Source: Streptomyces sp. Y2F8-2 (GTDB lineage Bacteria; Actinomycetota; Actinomycetes; Streptomycetales; Streptomycetaceae). From it: 64,000 bases of DNA. A model generated the notes under the pieces. That model saw nothing but the letters and a program-made list of their open reading frames with translations, ran no database searches and was not told the DNA's origin. Numbering within the stretch: position 1 is the first letter of the stretch; every line of letters starts with the position of its first letter. The translations under genes were made by a program, and so were the position numbers. Below are positions 1 through 7,774 of this stretch, piece after piece. The stretch spans positions 1 through 64,000 of the forward strand of contig NZ_BNGS01000018.1 of assembly GCF_014905555.1 (NCBI RefSeq). The letters run 5' to 3'.

Positions 1-117
1 TCCTGGCTCGCCGGATGCCGACGCCTGCACCGTCGCTACGAGCGCAAGGCCGAACACTTCCTGGCCTTCGTCGGCATCGCCGCAGCCCTCATCAGCTACC
101 GCCGACTCACCAACTGA
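1..117 (+). pseudogene. IS5-family transposase, C-terminal end only
   Basis: An open frame enters from the left edge and stops at 115-117. Its 38 residues are rich in Arg and Tyr and include the stretch AEHFLAFVGIAAALI followed by YRRLTN, which is how many Streptomyces IS5-group transposases end. The rest of the gene lies outside the window, so whether it is intact cannot be judged. No terminal inverted repeat was identified in the following 100 bases. Confidence 0.6.
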
Positions 118-236
118 AACGACGTCTTAGGCTATGGCCGGCGGCCACCGCACGATCGTCGTTTGTCCACACACCAACCGATGATCATGCCGTGGCCGCG
201 CTCGTTCCCAGCCGGGGCCGTCACAGAATCGCGTCA

Positions 237-737
237 TCAGGACGGATTGCCAGGAGTCCCGTCGCCCTCGACATTGGCCACCATTTTGCGCAGTACCTTG
301 AGCGCGGCCACGTACTCCTCGTCGCTGATGCCCTGGTGGACTACGGCGCGTACCTCGGTCGCCAGCTCACGGAGCCGCGCTCTGGCGGCCTCCCCGGCAT
401 TCGTGAGGTGCAGGCGCTGCCCGTCATCGATCCTGAGCCACTCACGGTGGAGCAACTGGTCCACGACCCTGGCGATCTCATGCGGCCCGTCGGCAAGGTG
501 CGTCAGAGAAGCGACGACCTCCTCGCGGCTCGGCGCCGCGGGGCCGCCGTTCACGCGGTTGAGCACCCAGTACTGCGGCTGCGTGACGTCGATCTTGGCC
601 ATCGCATCACGCAGATGCCGGGTGACGGTCGCATGGGCCAGGCCGCTCCAGTAGCCGACCGGCTGAGTGGCCAGCATGTCATCGGTGGCGGCCGGGTTCG
701 CCGGCGCCTGGTCAGTGGCGTTTCCGATCAGTGACAT
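237..737 (-). CDS. MarR-family transcriptional regulator
   Basis: This 166-residue protein has the size and layout of a MarR winged-helix regulator. The N-terminal third carries the helix pair around WSGLAHATVTRHLRDAMAKI, and a wing-like segment (LRIDDGQRLHLTNAGEAARA) precedes a C-terminal dimerisation helix. The ATG at 735-737 was chosen because the protein family starts just ahead of this region and because the longer frame, which reaches 929, reads through sequence of non-coding character. No strong ribosome binding site is visible. The neighbours are IS remnants, so the regulated gene may have been lost; ligand and target are unknown. Confidence 0.75.
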   Translation of the reverse strand: MSLIGNATDQAPANPAATDDMLATQPVGYWSGLAHATVTRHLRDAMAKIDVTQPQYWVLNRVNGGPAAPSREEVVASLTHLADGPHEIARVVDQLLHREWLRIDDGQRLHLTNAGEAARARLRELATEVRAVVHQGISDEEYVAALKVLRKMVANVEGDGTPGNPS

Positions 738-946
738 GATCGCGACGCTACATTTCCCCGGCGCGCCGAACAATCGGAATGCGGCATTCACTGCCACTCG
801 TCCTGGGCGCGCATCGGAACCGCCGGCCGCCGTCATCTTCGGATGCGCCGCAGCCCCGCGCGCCACCATGCCCGACCCGCGCAGCCACCCCCGACGACGG
901 CTCGCCCACTCAGCCAGCGGGTAGATCACGAAACCACACTGGAGTA

Positions 947-1947
947 CTAGTTGTGTGAGGCTAGGACATTGGTGACGCCTTCCTGTAGCCGAACGGCCGG
1001 TGGCTGGCCTCCAGCTGCGCCGTGGGGTCGGTGGTAGTTGTAGTGGATGTTCCAGACGACGAGGGCTTCGCGGCGTCGATCTTCGGACAGCCAGATGCGG
1101 GCGTAGAGGAACTCCTCGGCGATGATCCGGTTGTACTCTCTACCTTGCCGTTGTGCCGCGGTGTGTAAGGCGTGATCCGCTGGTGGAGTTATCCCAGGAG
1201 TGCTCGGGCGAACGCGTCGGCGCGGTAGCAGGCTCCGTTGTCGGTGACGATGCGCTCGATGCGGGTGATGCCGTGGGCGGTGAACCATGCGCGGGCTCGA
1301 TGGAGGAACCCGATTGCAGTTGCCGCCTTCTCGTCGGGCAGTGCTTCGGCGTAGGCGAGCCGGGAGAAACCGTCGACGGCGGAATGGAGGTAGACGTAGC
1401 CGCCGCGCTCGCTCTTCTTCTTGCGGCGCTCGACATTCTTGGCCTGTTCGCTTCCCCGTCCGTGTGCTCTCCAGCCACCGCCGTCAGGTATCCGGCCTAC
1501 CTTCTTCACGTCGAGGTGGACCATGTGCCCAGGCCAACGGGCAGTGATCCTCCGCGGCTTTCGGTTCGATTCGCCGTTCGGATCGATGAACCGGCGGTGA
1601 TTCAGCCCGAGTACGTGCAGGTGTCGTGACACGGTGCGGCGGCTGATCGAGACCCCGTCTGCGTGGAGTTCGGACGCGATCCGGGCGGCCGACCACTTCT
1701 GGGTGCGGCGCAGATCCTCGATCAGGGCCACGACCTCGGCATCCGTCGCAGTCGGCTGATGACGCGGTGTTGAGGAACGATCGAGCAGGCCGAGCTCACC
1801 GTGACGGCGGTCGCGGTTGACCCACTTCGACGCGCACGCCCTTGAGATCCCCATCTCCGCGGCGACATGAGCGATCGGTCGGCTCTCGCACCGCTCAACG
1901 AGACGGCGCCGGCCCTCGATCGTCAGAGGAGCATTGCGATGCACCAT
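947..1947 (-). pseudogene. IS481-family transposase, broken by a stop and a frameshift
   Basis: The N-terminal part reads HRNAPLTIEGRRRL, a helix-turn-helix, and then the DDE core with VHLDVKKVGRIPDGGGWR and TDNGACYR. The frame ends at a TAA (1189-1191), continues in the same frame as QRITPYTPRHNGKVE, and loses one base near 1134-1142 before the C-terminus RYNRI...NIHYNYHRPHGAAGG, with its stop at 947-949. Both lesions must be repaired to give a full IS481 transposase, so the gene is dead. The 5' end lies 14 bp from the stop of the MFS gene, leaving little room for a left inverted repeat, so the element may also be truncated there. Confidence 0.85.
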
Positions 1948-1961
1948 GGGTCGTGAACTCC

Positions 1962-3164
1962 TCATTCGTGCGCGTTGGCGCGGTAGGCGGCCACGCCGAG
2001 GAGCAGGCCGAGGACCGCCAGAGTGGCTGCGAGGGCCGTGGCCGCGGGGCGAATGCCCCATCCACTGACGGCGTATCCGGTGGCGACGGTGAGGATCGCG
2101 GCGGGGAGGTAGGCGCTGATGTTCAGTGCAGCGTTAGCCTCGGCGCGCCGATTGCCCTCGACGTGGTGGGCAATGAGCCGGAGGCCGCTGAGCTGGCCGA
2201 GTCCTTGCCCGCTGCCTGCGAGGATGGCCGAGGCGACGAAGAGTGCTGGGTTTTTGGTGAAGAGAGTGACCACGACGGCGCTCATCGCGAGGACGGTGCT
2301 GGTAGTCCCCAAGGCGAACAGGCGATGCACGGCAAGCCTGGTGAGGGCGATCTGCGATCCGGTGGCGGCGAGGAACATCACGCATGCTGCGCCGCCGGCC
2401 AGGAGCGGCGAGGTGTTCCCGACAGCGAGCATCAGCAGGGAGGGGCCGAGGGACAGCACGAACGACGTGGCGGTCAGGCCGGGGGCGAAGACCGCCGCAC
2501 CGCTGGCGACTTGCATGCGATTCCGCGCGGGCACACGGGGAAGACGCGGCCACAAGAACCCTGACGCTTGGCCCGACGGACGTTCCAGCGGCAATCCGAT
2601 GTACCCGAGCAAGGCGACGACCAGCAGCACGATGTTCACAGTGAAGACCCATCCGACCGGTCGGGGTGTGGCCTGGTAGACGATCCCGCCCAGGAGTGGC
2701 CCGAGACCGGCGCCGAAGACCATAGCGATCGAGGCCAGCATCGACGTCATATGACGGCGGTCCTCCCCACCGAGGTCGACGACCGCGGCCATGCCAGCGG
2801 ACACAACAATCCCGACCGCGACGCCGACGAGCAGCCTCGCTACGACCAGGGCCGCGACGCTCCCGGCAGTCATGAACAGCAACGCCGAGACCAACGCAAT
2901 CAGGATCCCCGGGACAACCACCCGCTTGCGGCCGTACCGGTCGGCCGCGCGTCCCGCGACGAGCAGCGTCACCACCAGACCCGCGATGTAGGCGGCGAAG
3001 ACGACTGTCAGGGTCCCTGAGGAGTATTTCATTTCACGCTGCCAGTACACATACAGCGGAGTCGGTGAGTTGGACAGGGCGAACACGGCCGTCACCGCCC
3101 ATGCCGCCCTGACGAGCTGCCATCCCGCTCCAGCCCGCACCCGGACCTCATGCACAACTGCCAC
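1962..3164 (-). CDS. MFS efflux transporter
   Basis: This 400-residue protein is a major facilitator superfamily permease, probably a 12-helix drug:proton antiporter. It has regularly spaced hydrophobic helices, the loop 2-3 signature GRAADRYGRKRV, and a helix 5 segment with GAGLGPLLGG resembling antiporter motif C. The GTG at 3162-3164 was chosen because AAGGAGG sits six bases upstream; a longer frame to 3227 would run through the operator sites. The gene diverges from an ArsR-type regulator (3245-3589), and two identical-spacing palindromes lie between them, so it is probably repressed by that protein. An IS481 remnant begins immediately after its stop codon. Confidence 0.88.
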   Translation of the reverse strand: MAVVHEVRVRAGAGWQLVRAAWAVTAVFALSNSPTPLYVYWQREMKYSSGTLTVVFAAYIAGLVVTLLVAGRAADRYGRKRVVVPGILIALVSALLFMTAGSVAALVVARLLVGVAVGIVVSAGMAAVVDLGGEDRRHMTSMLASIAMVFGAGLGPLLGGIVYQATPRPVGWVFTVNIVLLVVALLGYIGLPLERPSGQASGFLWPRLPRVPARNRMQVASGAAVFAPGLTATSFVLSLGPSLLMLAVGNTSPLLAGGAACVMFLAATGSQIALTRLAVHRLFALGTTSTVLAMSAVVVTLFTKNPALFVASAILAGSGQGLGQLSGLRLIAHHVEGNRRAEANAALNISAYLPAAILTVATGYAVSGWGIRPAATALAATLAVLGLLLGVAAYRANAHE

Positions 3165-3176
3165 TACCGACCTCCT

Positions 3177-3225
3177 TGTACGAAAAAACTCGTACAGGAC
3201 CGTAGCAGTACGAGAATCCTCGTAC
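3177..3225. promoter_or_regulatory. Paired operators between MFS pump and ArsR-type repressor
   Basis: Two inverted repeats of the form GTACGA-N6-TCGTAC lie at 3178-3195 (extended to TGTACGA/TCGTACA, 3177-3196) and 3208-3225. Their centres are 30 bp apart, about three helical turns, so two repressor dimers could bind the same DNA face. They fill the space between the two divergent start codons. Binding by the adjacent ArsR-type protein is inference. Confidence 0.75.
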
Positions 3226-3244
3226 AACTCGCTAGGATGGCCGC

Positions 3245-3589
3245 ATGCCTGACGCCATAACCGGGAACGAGAGGCCGCCGCTCCTGCCAGAGCCGCCCGT
3301 TGATGCGCTACGACTCGAGGTCGTGATGGGTGCGCTCGCCGACCCGCTACGCATGACCGTGGCGCGTAAGCTCCTGCTGGACTCCGATGAGTTCGACCAT
3401 CCCTGCGGCTGGTTCGGCTTCAACCGCCCGAAGTCCAGCCTCACTCACCACTTCAAAGTCCTGCGCGAAGCTGGCGTAATTCACCAGAGGCAGTACGGAC
3501 TGGAGCGGCGCAGCCGCCTTCGGGTCGACGACCTCAACCAACGATTCCCCGGCCTTCTCGACCTCATCGCCTCAACAGGCCAGGACTGA
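3245..3589 (+). CDS. ArsR-family winged-helix repressor
   Basis: This 114-residue protein contains an ArsR/HTH_20 fold. ALADPLRMTVARKLL is the first helix, SSLTHHFKVLREAGVI is the recognition-helix region, and GLERRSRLRVDDL forms the wing. No cysteine metal-binding box is seen, so it probably senses a small organic ligand rather than a metal. AGGA lies eight bases ahead of the ATG. It diverges from the MFS pump gene and probably represses both genes through the paired operators between them. A perfect 10-bp hairpin follows 49 bp downstream. Confidence 0.82.
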   Translation: MPDAITGNERPPLLPEPPVDALRLEVVMGALADPLRMTVARKLLLDSDEFDHPCGWFGFNRPKSSLTHHFKVLREAGVIHQRQYGLERRSRLRVDDLNQRFPGLLDLIASTGQD

Positions 3590-3637
3590 CAACGGATCAC
3601 GTAAGGCTCATGATGCCCGCTGGGGCTGACTAGAGCC

Positions 3638-3664
3638 GCCCCCATCCTTGGCCGGGATGGGGGC
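3638..3664 (+). terminator. Stem-loop terminator after the ArsR-type gene
   Basis: GCCCCCATCC (3638-3647) pairs perfectly with GGATGGGGGC (3655-3664) around a seven-base loop. There is no T-tract, which is common for Streptomyces terminators. Confidence 0.6.
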
Positions 3665-3699
3665 AGACGCTACCGGAGCGGGACACGGACACGCATTCC

Positions 3700-3891
3700 A
3701 CGACCGCCCTCGCCGGTCAGCTGCAGGCCCTCGGCCTGGGCTCGGCTCACCAGCTCGTCAATCAACTGGTCGTCCACGGCCTTCGCCGACACAGCCGCTG
3801 CCGACTCGACAGTCTCCTGCTCGGCCATGTTCTCACTGGTCATCGATGCATCTTCCATGATCGGGAGTTACACCGAACGATTTACAGTCCC
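3700..3891 (-). pseudogene. IS256-family transposase, N-terminal fragment and IS end (copy 1)
   Basis: The fragment encodes about the first 50 residues of an IS256-type transposase, with MTSENMAEQ and VDDQLIDELVSRAQAEGL. It is nearly identical to the fragment at 43285-43639, and homology ends near 3700, so the body of the element is gone. The IS end, GGGACTGTAAATCG on the minus strand, finishes at 3891 and overlaps the last codons of the gene at 3882-4412, supplying that gene's final Gly-Leu and stop codon. Confidence 0.8.
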
Positions 3892-4412
3892 TCGATGGGT
3901 TCGGGTTCGCGGATGTAGGCCAGGTCGAGGACGTAGTGTTCGGTAACGGGGCAGTTGTTCCAGGCTTGGGTGAGCCAGCCGTCGGGGGAGTCGTCGGGGA
4001 GTTGGGCGAGGGTGGTGTTGTAGTAGTCGGCGGCGGCTTGGCGGTTGGTCCACCAGGCGTGGCCTTCGTAGACGCCGGGGCGGGGCAGGGTGATCTCGTC
4101 GGCGGGGCCGCGGTCGAGTTGGCCGATGACGAGGATGCCGGTCTCGGATTCGAGACCGATGGTCGTGTGGCCTTCGGCGTCGGCGGGCGGGGCGGGCGGG
4201 GCGGGTGGGGTGTCCCAGATGCGGATGGTGATCTGGACGGGGATGTCGGGTTGGAGGCTGAGTAGGTACAGGTGGTAGCCGTTGCCGGCGACCACCTGTG
4301 CCTCTGCGGCGTCCAGGGCGGCTTCGTCGCCGAGGTAGGCGTCCGCGTCGTAGACCTCGAGTATGCGGCGTCCGGGAGTGGCAGTGACGTTGTGCTCGGC
4401 GAGAAGAGCCAT
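3882..4412 (-). CDS. Unknown cytosolic partner of the secreted nuclease (possible immunity protein), copy 1
   Basis: This 176-residue protein has no signal peptide or membrane segment. It starts with VTATPGRRILEVYDADAY, has a Pro/Ala linker near residue 90, and ends with a conserved block containing PGVYEGHAWWTNRQAAADYY and PDGWLTQAWNNCPVTE. It begins 20 bp after the secreted NucA/NucB-type nuclease gene, with AGGAAAGG ahead of its ATG, so the two are probably one operon. A cytosolic product directly downstream of a secreted nuclease suggests an immunity or chaperone role, which is inference only. An IS256 end truncates and reseals its 3' end. A paralogue lies at 43646-44173. Confidence 0.7.
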   Translation of the reverse strand: MALLAEHNVTATPGRRILEVYDADAYLGDEAALDAAEAQVVAGNGYHLYLLSLQPDIPVQITIRIWDTPPAPPAPPADAEGHTTIGLESETGILVIGQLDRGPADEITLPRPGVYEGHAWWTNRQAAADYYNTTLAQLPDDSPDGWLTQAWNNCPVTEHYVLDLAYIREPEPIEGL

Positions 4413-4432
4413 GGGGGCCAGGGCCTTTCCTG

Positions 4433-5215
4433 CTAGTCGGTGATCTTCACGTAGAAGGGGTCGCCGTCCAGGATGCGGTTCAGGGTGTACACATGGTTGA
4501 GGCGCTCCCCGCCTTTGCGGTTGTCCTTGCCATCTATCAGCCGGACGGAGAAGCGGTTGTCGCCCTTGGTGGATCCTTCCTTGGTGGAGGCGAAGGGGTA
4601 CTCGTCGCGGTGGTCTGCGGCGCGGTCACCTGGGGATCGGGGTCGCTGTTGGAGGCGTTCGATGCTGTGACGGAAGTGCTGGCCGACGCTCCATTTGGTG
4701 GCGTCCTCGGTGGGGACGGCCTGCACGCGGATGTTCTCGATACTGGCGACGTAGTCGACACGGCGGCTGCCGTCGTAGGCGAAGCCGAGGATCCACATGT
4801 CGAACCAGAGCCGGCCGGTGGTGCCGTTCTTGTCGCGCAGGACCAGGTCGTAGGGCCGTTTCTGGCAGCTTTCGCCGCAACGGGACTTGATCCATCCGGT
4901 CGCGGTGTTGGCCTGCGTGGCGTGTGCGGCGCATTGCTGGCGGAGGTCCTGCTGGTCGTCTGGTGCAGTGGCTGAGCGCGGGGCGGCGAGGTGCGAGCCT
5001 TGCTTGCGCGCGTAGTCGGCGAGCGGGACGGGATGGTCAAGTCCGCGCAGTTGGCTGGCGGCGACCGAGGAGGCGTCGATGAACGCGCCCGGCTCGTGCG
5101 CTTGTGCGGTGGGCGGTGCGGGACGGGCGGCGGTGGTGGCTGCGGTGAGCAGCATCAGCGCGGCAGCGGTGGCGGCGCCGCGGGCACAACGTGCCAGTGC
5201 TGTACGGGTCTTCAC
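4433..5215 (-). CDS. Secreted NucA/NucB-type deoxyribonuclease
   Basis: This 260-residue protein has a signal peptide (basic start, hydrophobic stretch at residues 12-30, likely cleavage after the AQA at 37-39). The C-terminal third carries DEYPFAST at residues 204-211, the hallmark of the NucA/NucB nuclease fold, followed by a KEGSTKGDNR loop. Cysteines near SRCGESCQKR could form disulfides outside the cell. The GTG at 5213-5215 was chosen because AAGGAG lies seven bases upstream. The family includes the Bacillus competence and sporulation nucleases; here it may act in DNA scavenging or as an antibacterial toxin, which the sequence does not decide. The partner gene follows after 20 bp. Confidence 0.8.
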   Translation of the reverse strand: MKTRTALARCARGAATAAALMLLTAATTAARPAPPTAQAHEPGAFIDASSVAASQLRGLDHPVPLADYARKQGSHLAAPRSATAPDDQQDLRQQCAAHATQANTATGWIKSRCGESCQKRPYDLVLRDKNGTTGRLWFDMWILGFAYDGSRRVDYVASIENIRVQAVPTEDATKWSVGQHFRHSIERLQQRPRSPGDRAADHRDEYPFASTKEGSTKGDNRFSVRLIDGKDNRKGGERLNHVYTLNRILDGDPFYVKITD

Positions 5216-5338
5216 CTGGAAACTCCTTGCGGGCATACCGGGCTGGGCGCCATCTGCTGCTGGGGCCGGGGAACAGTGGTCAGGAGGCGTCGCACAGATC
5301 ACCCCAGCAGGCATCCAGCAGCGCGCCCGTAACGGTGT

Positions 5339-5367
5339 GGGCCCACCGACCGTGAGTCGGCGGGCCC
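5339..5367 (-). terminator. Stem-loop between the DUF6183-like gene and the nuclease gene
   Basis: A 12-bp stem (5339-5350 with 5356-5367, one mismatch that becomes a G-U pair on the minus strand) encloses a five-base loop. It lies 250 bp downstream of the gene ending at 5617 and about 120 bp upstream of the nuclease start. It probably separates the two transcripts. The rest of 5216-5616 holds no gene I can support. Confidence 0.45.
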
Positions 5368-5616
5368 GGTGATCAGTGACGGTCAGTGGACCTCACCGAG
5401 TCCTTCGCAGCGGAAGCCCGATGGCCGATCACGTGCTTCCGATGGGGTCGGATTGCGGAGTTCGCCCGTCGCGCCGGCATGGCCTGCGGCACGGCCCGGG
5501 CGTGTAGGCGCGGCTGCCCCTCCGGCTGTCAGGTCGACCACCGCCAGCCGTCGCGCCCCAGAGTTCGCATGGCCGCTACCGCCAGCCCTTGATCATCAGC
5601 CGGACCAGCTCTGCCG

Positions 5617-6759
5617 TCAGTCGGTGTCCGTCGCGGCAAGTACGGCCAGGCGCCGACGGTCTGGGGAAAGAGTGGCCAGACCGATGTCCCAGGCCACTTG
5701 CTCGAACCACTTCGTATCGGCGTCGAAGCCGTGCCAGACGCAGTTCCGCACTCGAGCTTCGACCTCAGCGGCGGTGGCGCCTTCTGGGCTGCCAGCCAGC
5801 GCGGCCAGGGACTGCCAGGTCGCCAGACGGCCGTAGGCGCCATAGGAACCGGAGTTGTATGCCCCTCCCGTCGACGCCGCGGCGAAGAGGACTCGCCATG
5901 CCTGGGCCGGCGGACGGACAGCCACCGACAGAGCGGTCTTCTTCCCCACTCCGTGCAGGCACTCCAGCCCCAGAGTCAAGAGCGCGTTCGGGACCGACTC
6001 GGCGTCCAGGGGTTCGGCGAGGTCGAAGACCCGCGCTTCTATGCGCCCGTTGGACTCTTCGGCCCAGTTCGCCACGGCCCTGGCCATAGCCGTGGCTGCG
6101 GCTTGTGTTGTCGTCTCCTTCGCCGACGGCACGCGCGCGTTGGCGAATACTGCCAGTTCACGGCTCCCCGATGGTCCGTACGGCATCGAGTGACTGCTGC
6201 CACGGATGCTGTACCTCGGCAGATCCGCATGTTCTTCCACGTCGGACAGCGTCAGGGGCAGCCAGCTCAGCGGGTGATGACTCCAATGCGGTGACGTCGC
6301 CCAACCCGCGATTCCCGGCATCTCCTCAACGACCACACCCCTGAGAACCAACTCGTGGACCAGACAGGCCCTAAGCTCCTCCGAGGCGCGGCCGGTGAAC
6401 GCTGCAGCCAGGTCCGTCGCCTCATGGCTGGATGCCAGCAACGAGGCCGTGTAGCGATCCAGCTTCCTGCTGGTGACCTCAGCGGAGGAGACCAGCCGCA
6501 GCGCCTGCGTGACATTCTCGGGACCAGCGGTGGTGGCCAACAGCCGCAGCAGATGGTCGAAGACGCTTCTGCACTGCCATATCTGCCCCTCGGTGCCGTA
6601 CGTCCTGGCGAGAGCGATGCCGAGGTCCGCGGCAAAGGCAGCGTCTCCCCGTGCGACCCGGCCATCGACCACCGCCCACACGCCGGTGACCTCGGTCAGG
6701 TCCGGCAGCCCCGTCACGATCTCCTGTATCTGATCAGTCACGGCCCGGAGCCTACGCAT
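5617..6759 (-). CDS. DUF6183-like protein of unknown function
   Basis: This soluble protein of about 380 residues has no signal peptide. Its C-terminal part contains the segments FAAASTGGAYNSGSYGAYGR, LATWQSLAALAG and a final VAWDIGLATLSPDRR followed by LAVLAATDTD, which I associate with the Streptomyces family DUF6183; that assignment is from memory. The ATG at 6757-6759 was chosen because GAGGAG lies about ten bases upstream; a GTG six codons later is an alternative. The frame stays open much further upstream, but that part overlaps the EthD gene and is non-coding in character. No function is known. Confidence 0.6.
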   Translation of the reverse strand: MRRLRAVTDQIQEIVTGLPDLTEVTGVWAVVDGRVARGDAAFAADLGIALARTYGTEGQIWQCRSVFDHLLRLLATTAGPENVTQALRLVSSAEVTSRKLDRYTASLLASSHEATDLAAAFTGRASEELRACLVHELVLRGVVVEEMPGIAGWATSPHWSHHPLSWLPLTLSDVEEHADLPRYSIRGSSHSMPYGPSGSRELAVFANARVPSAKETTTQAAATAMARAVANWAEESNGRIEARVFDLAEPLDAESVPNALLTLGLECLHGVGKKTALSVAVRPPAQAWRVLFAAASTGGAYNSGSYGAYGRLATWQSLAALAGSPEGATAAEVEARVRNCVWHGFDADTKWFEQVAWDIGLATLSPDRRRLAVLAATDTD

Positions 6760-6794
6760 CCGACAGGCACTCCTCATCTCATATACGACCCTCT

Positions 6795-7157
6795 TCAGCA
6801 TGAACATCGAAGTGGGTACCGGTACGTCCTCGGTCCACCACAGCATGTCCCGTGGTGTAGGCCGCCCGCTGGCGGTGCGGCCTGGGCCGCGCCAGGGCGA
6901 TGCTCGGCGGAGAAACTCGCTGCCGGTCCCTCGGGTGAGGCGAATGCGGCCTGCAGTTCGTCCATCGTGTCCCATTCCAGCTCGGCGACCAGGTAGTACG
7001 GCGCGCCGCCGCGGACGGCGACCAGGTCGCGGCCGATCGTGTAGCGGCGCAGCCCCGGGAGACGGCGAACCAGCGGGATGTGGACGGAGTGGTAGTGCCG
7101 GTCGAATGCCGCGGGGTCGGCGGGTGTCTCGCACAGGGCGATGAAGCGAGCGGTCAT
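6795..7157 (-). CDS. EthD-family dimeric alpha-beta barrel protein
   Basis: The first 90 residues match the EthD/ferredoxin-like fold: FIALCETPADPAAFDRHYHS, then HIPLVRRLPGLRRYTIG and YYLVAELEWDTMDELQAAF. The His in HYHSVHIPLV is typical of the family. The ATG at 7155-7157 overlaps the TGA of the DHFR-like gene (ATGA), so translation is probably coupled. The last 30 residues (after AFASPEG) do not resemble other EthD proteins and contain a run of Gly, Cys and Arg, so a frameshift near 6890 may have altered the C-terminus. Confidence 0.7.
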   Translation of the reverse strand: MTARFIALCETPADPAAFDRHYHSVHIPLVRRLPGLRRYTIGRDLVAVRGGAPYYLVAELEWDTMDELQAAFASPEGPAASFSAEHRPGAAQAAPPAGGLHHGTCCGGPRTYRYPLRCSC

Positions 7158-7717
7158 CGGGCGGCCCTGCGGTAGCGGGTGAGGACGGCGGCGCCGACCT
7201 GCTGGGCGGCCAGGCACTCCAGCTCGGCGTGGGGGCCGTTGTCCGGGAAGAGCCGTCGGCCGGTGCCGAGGATGGTGGGGAAGGTCAGCAGCCGGTACTC
7301 GTCGACCAGGTCCGCGGCCCTCAGATGGTCCACGACGCTCAGGCTCCCGGTGACGATCACGTCCCGCCGCTCGCGCTTGACGGCGTCGACCAGGTCGCCG
7401 TCGAGCAGGTGGGAGTTCGCCCACACCGACGTGTCGGCGTGGGTCAGGGTGCGGGAGGCGACCAGCTTCGGGACGGCGTTCATCCGCGCGGCGAACGGGT
7501 CGTCGCGGCCCGGCCAGAGCCGTGAGAACAGCTGCCAGGTGGCACGCCCGAGCAGCAGTGCACCCTCGTCCAGCGTGCGGCCGAGCCGGAACTTGTCCCC
7601 GGCGACCGCCTCCGGGCCGTGCCGGAATGCCCAGCCGCCCAGCGGCGTGCCGGCGGACCCGTCCGGGTCGGACACGATCCCGTCCAGGGTGATGAACTCG
7701 ATGACGATGACGCTCAC
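7154..7717 (-). CDS. Dihydrofolate reductase-like (RibD C-terminal) protein
   Basis: This 187-residue protein has the RibD C-terminal/DHFR-like fold. It starts with a strand and ITLDGIVSDPDG, carries LLLGRATWQLFSRLWPG (NADPH-binding loop), VIVTGSLSVVDHL, and ends with FPTILGTGRRLFPD. Such proteins reduce small substrates with NAD(P)H, but the substrate is unknown. The GTG at 7715-7717 is preceded by AAGGGA. It sits 57 bp after the sigma factor gene and overlaps the EthD gene, forming a three-gene operon typical of SnoaL-type ECF sigma factors. Confidence 0.82.
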   Translation of the reverse strand: MSVIVIEFITLDGIVSDPDGSAGTPLGGWAFRHGPEAVAGDKFRLGRTLDEGALLLGRATWQLFSRLWPGRDDPFAARMNAVPKLVASRTLTHADTSVWANSHLLDGDLVDAVKRERRDVIVTGSLSVVDHLRAADLVDEYRLLTFPTILGTGRRLFPDNGPHAELECLAAQQVGAAVLTRYRRAAR

Positions 7718-7774
7718 GATGAGATTCCCTTCGGTTCGGTGTTCACCGGTACGTACCGGCCGCACCGCCCCGAC

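Noticed and set aside
1134..1191. Programmed frameshifting in the IS481 transposase
   Set aside because: IS481 elements normally use one frame, and a stop codon must also be repaired, so mutation is the simpler reading.
5369..5616. Overlapping small frames between the nuclease and DUF6183-like genes
   Set aside because: None has a ribosome binding site, coding character or recognisable product.
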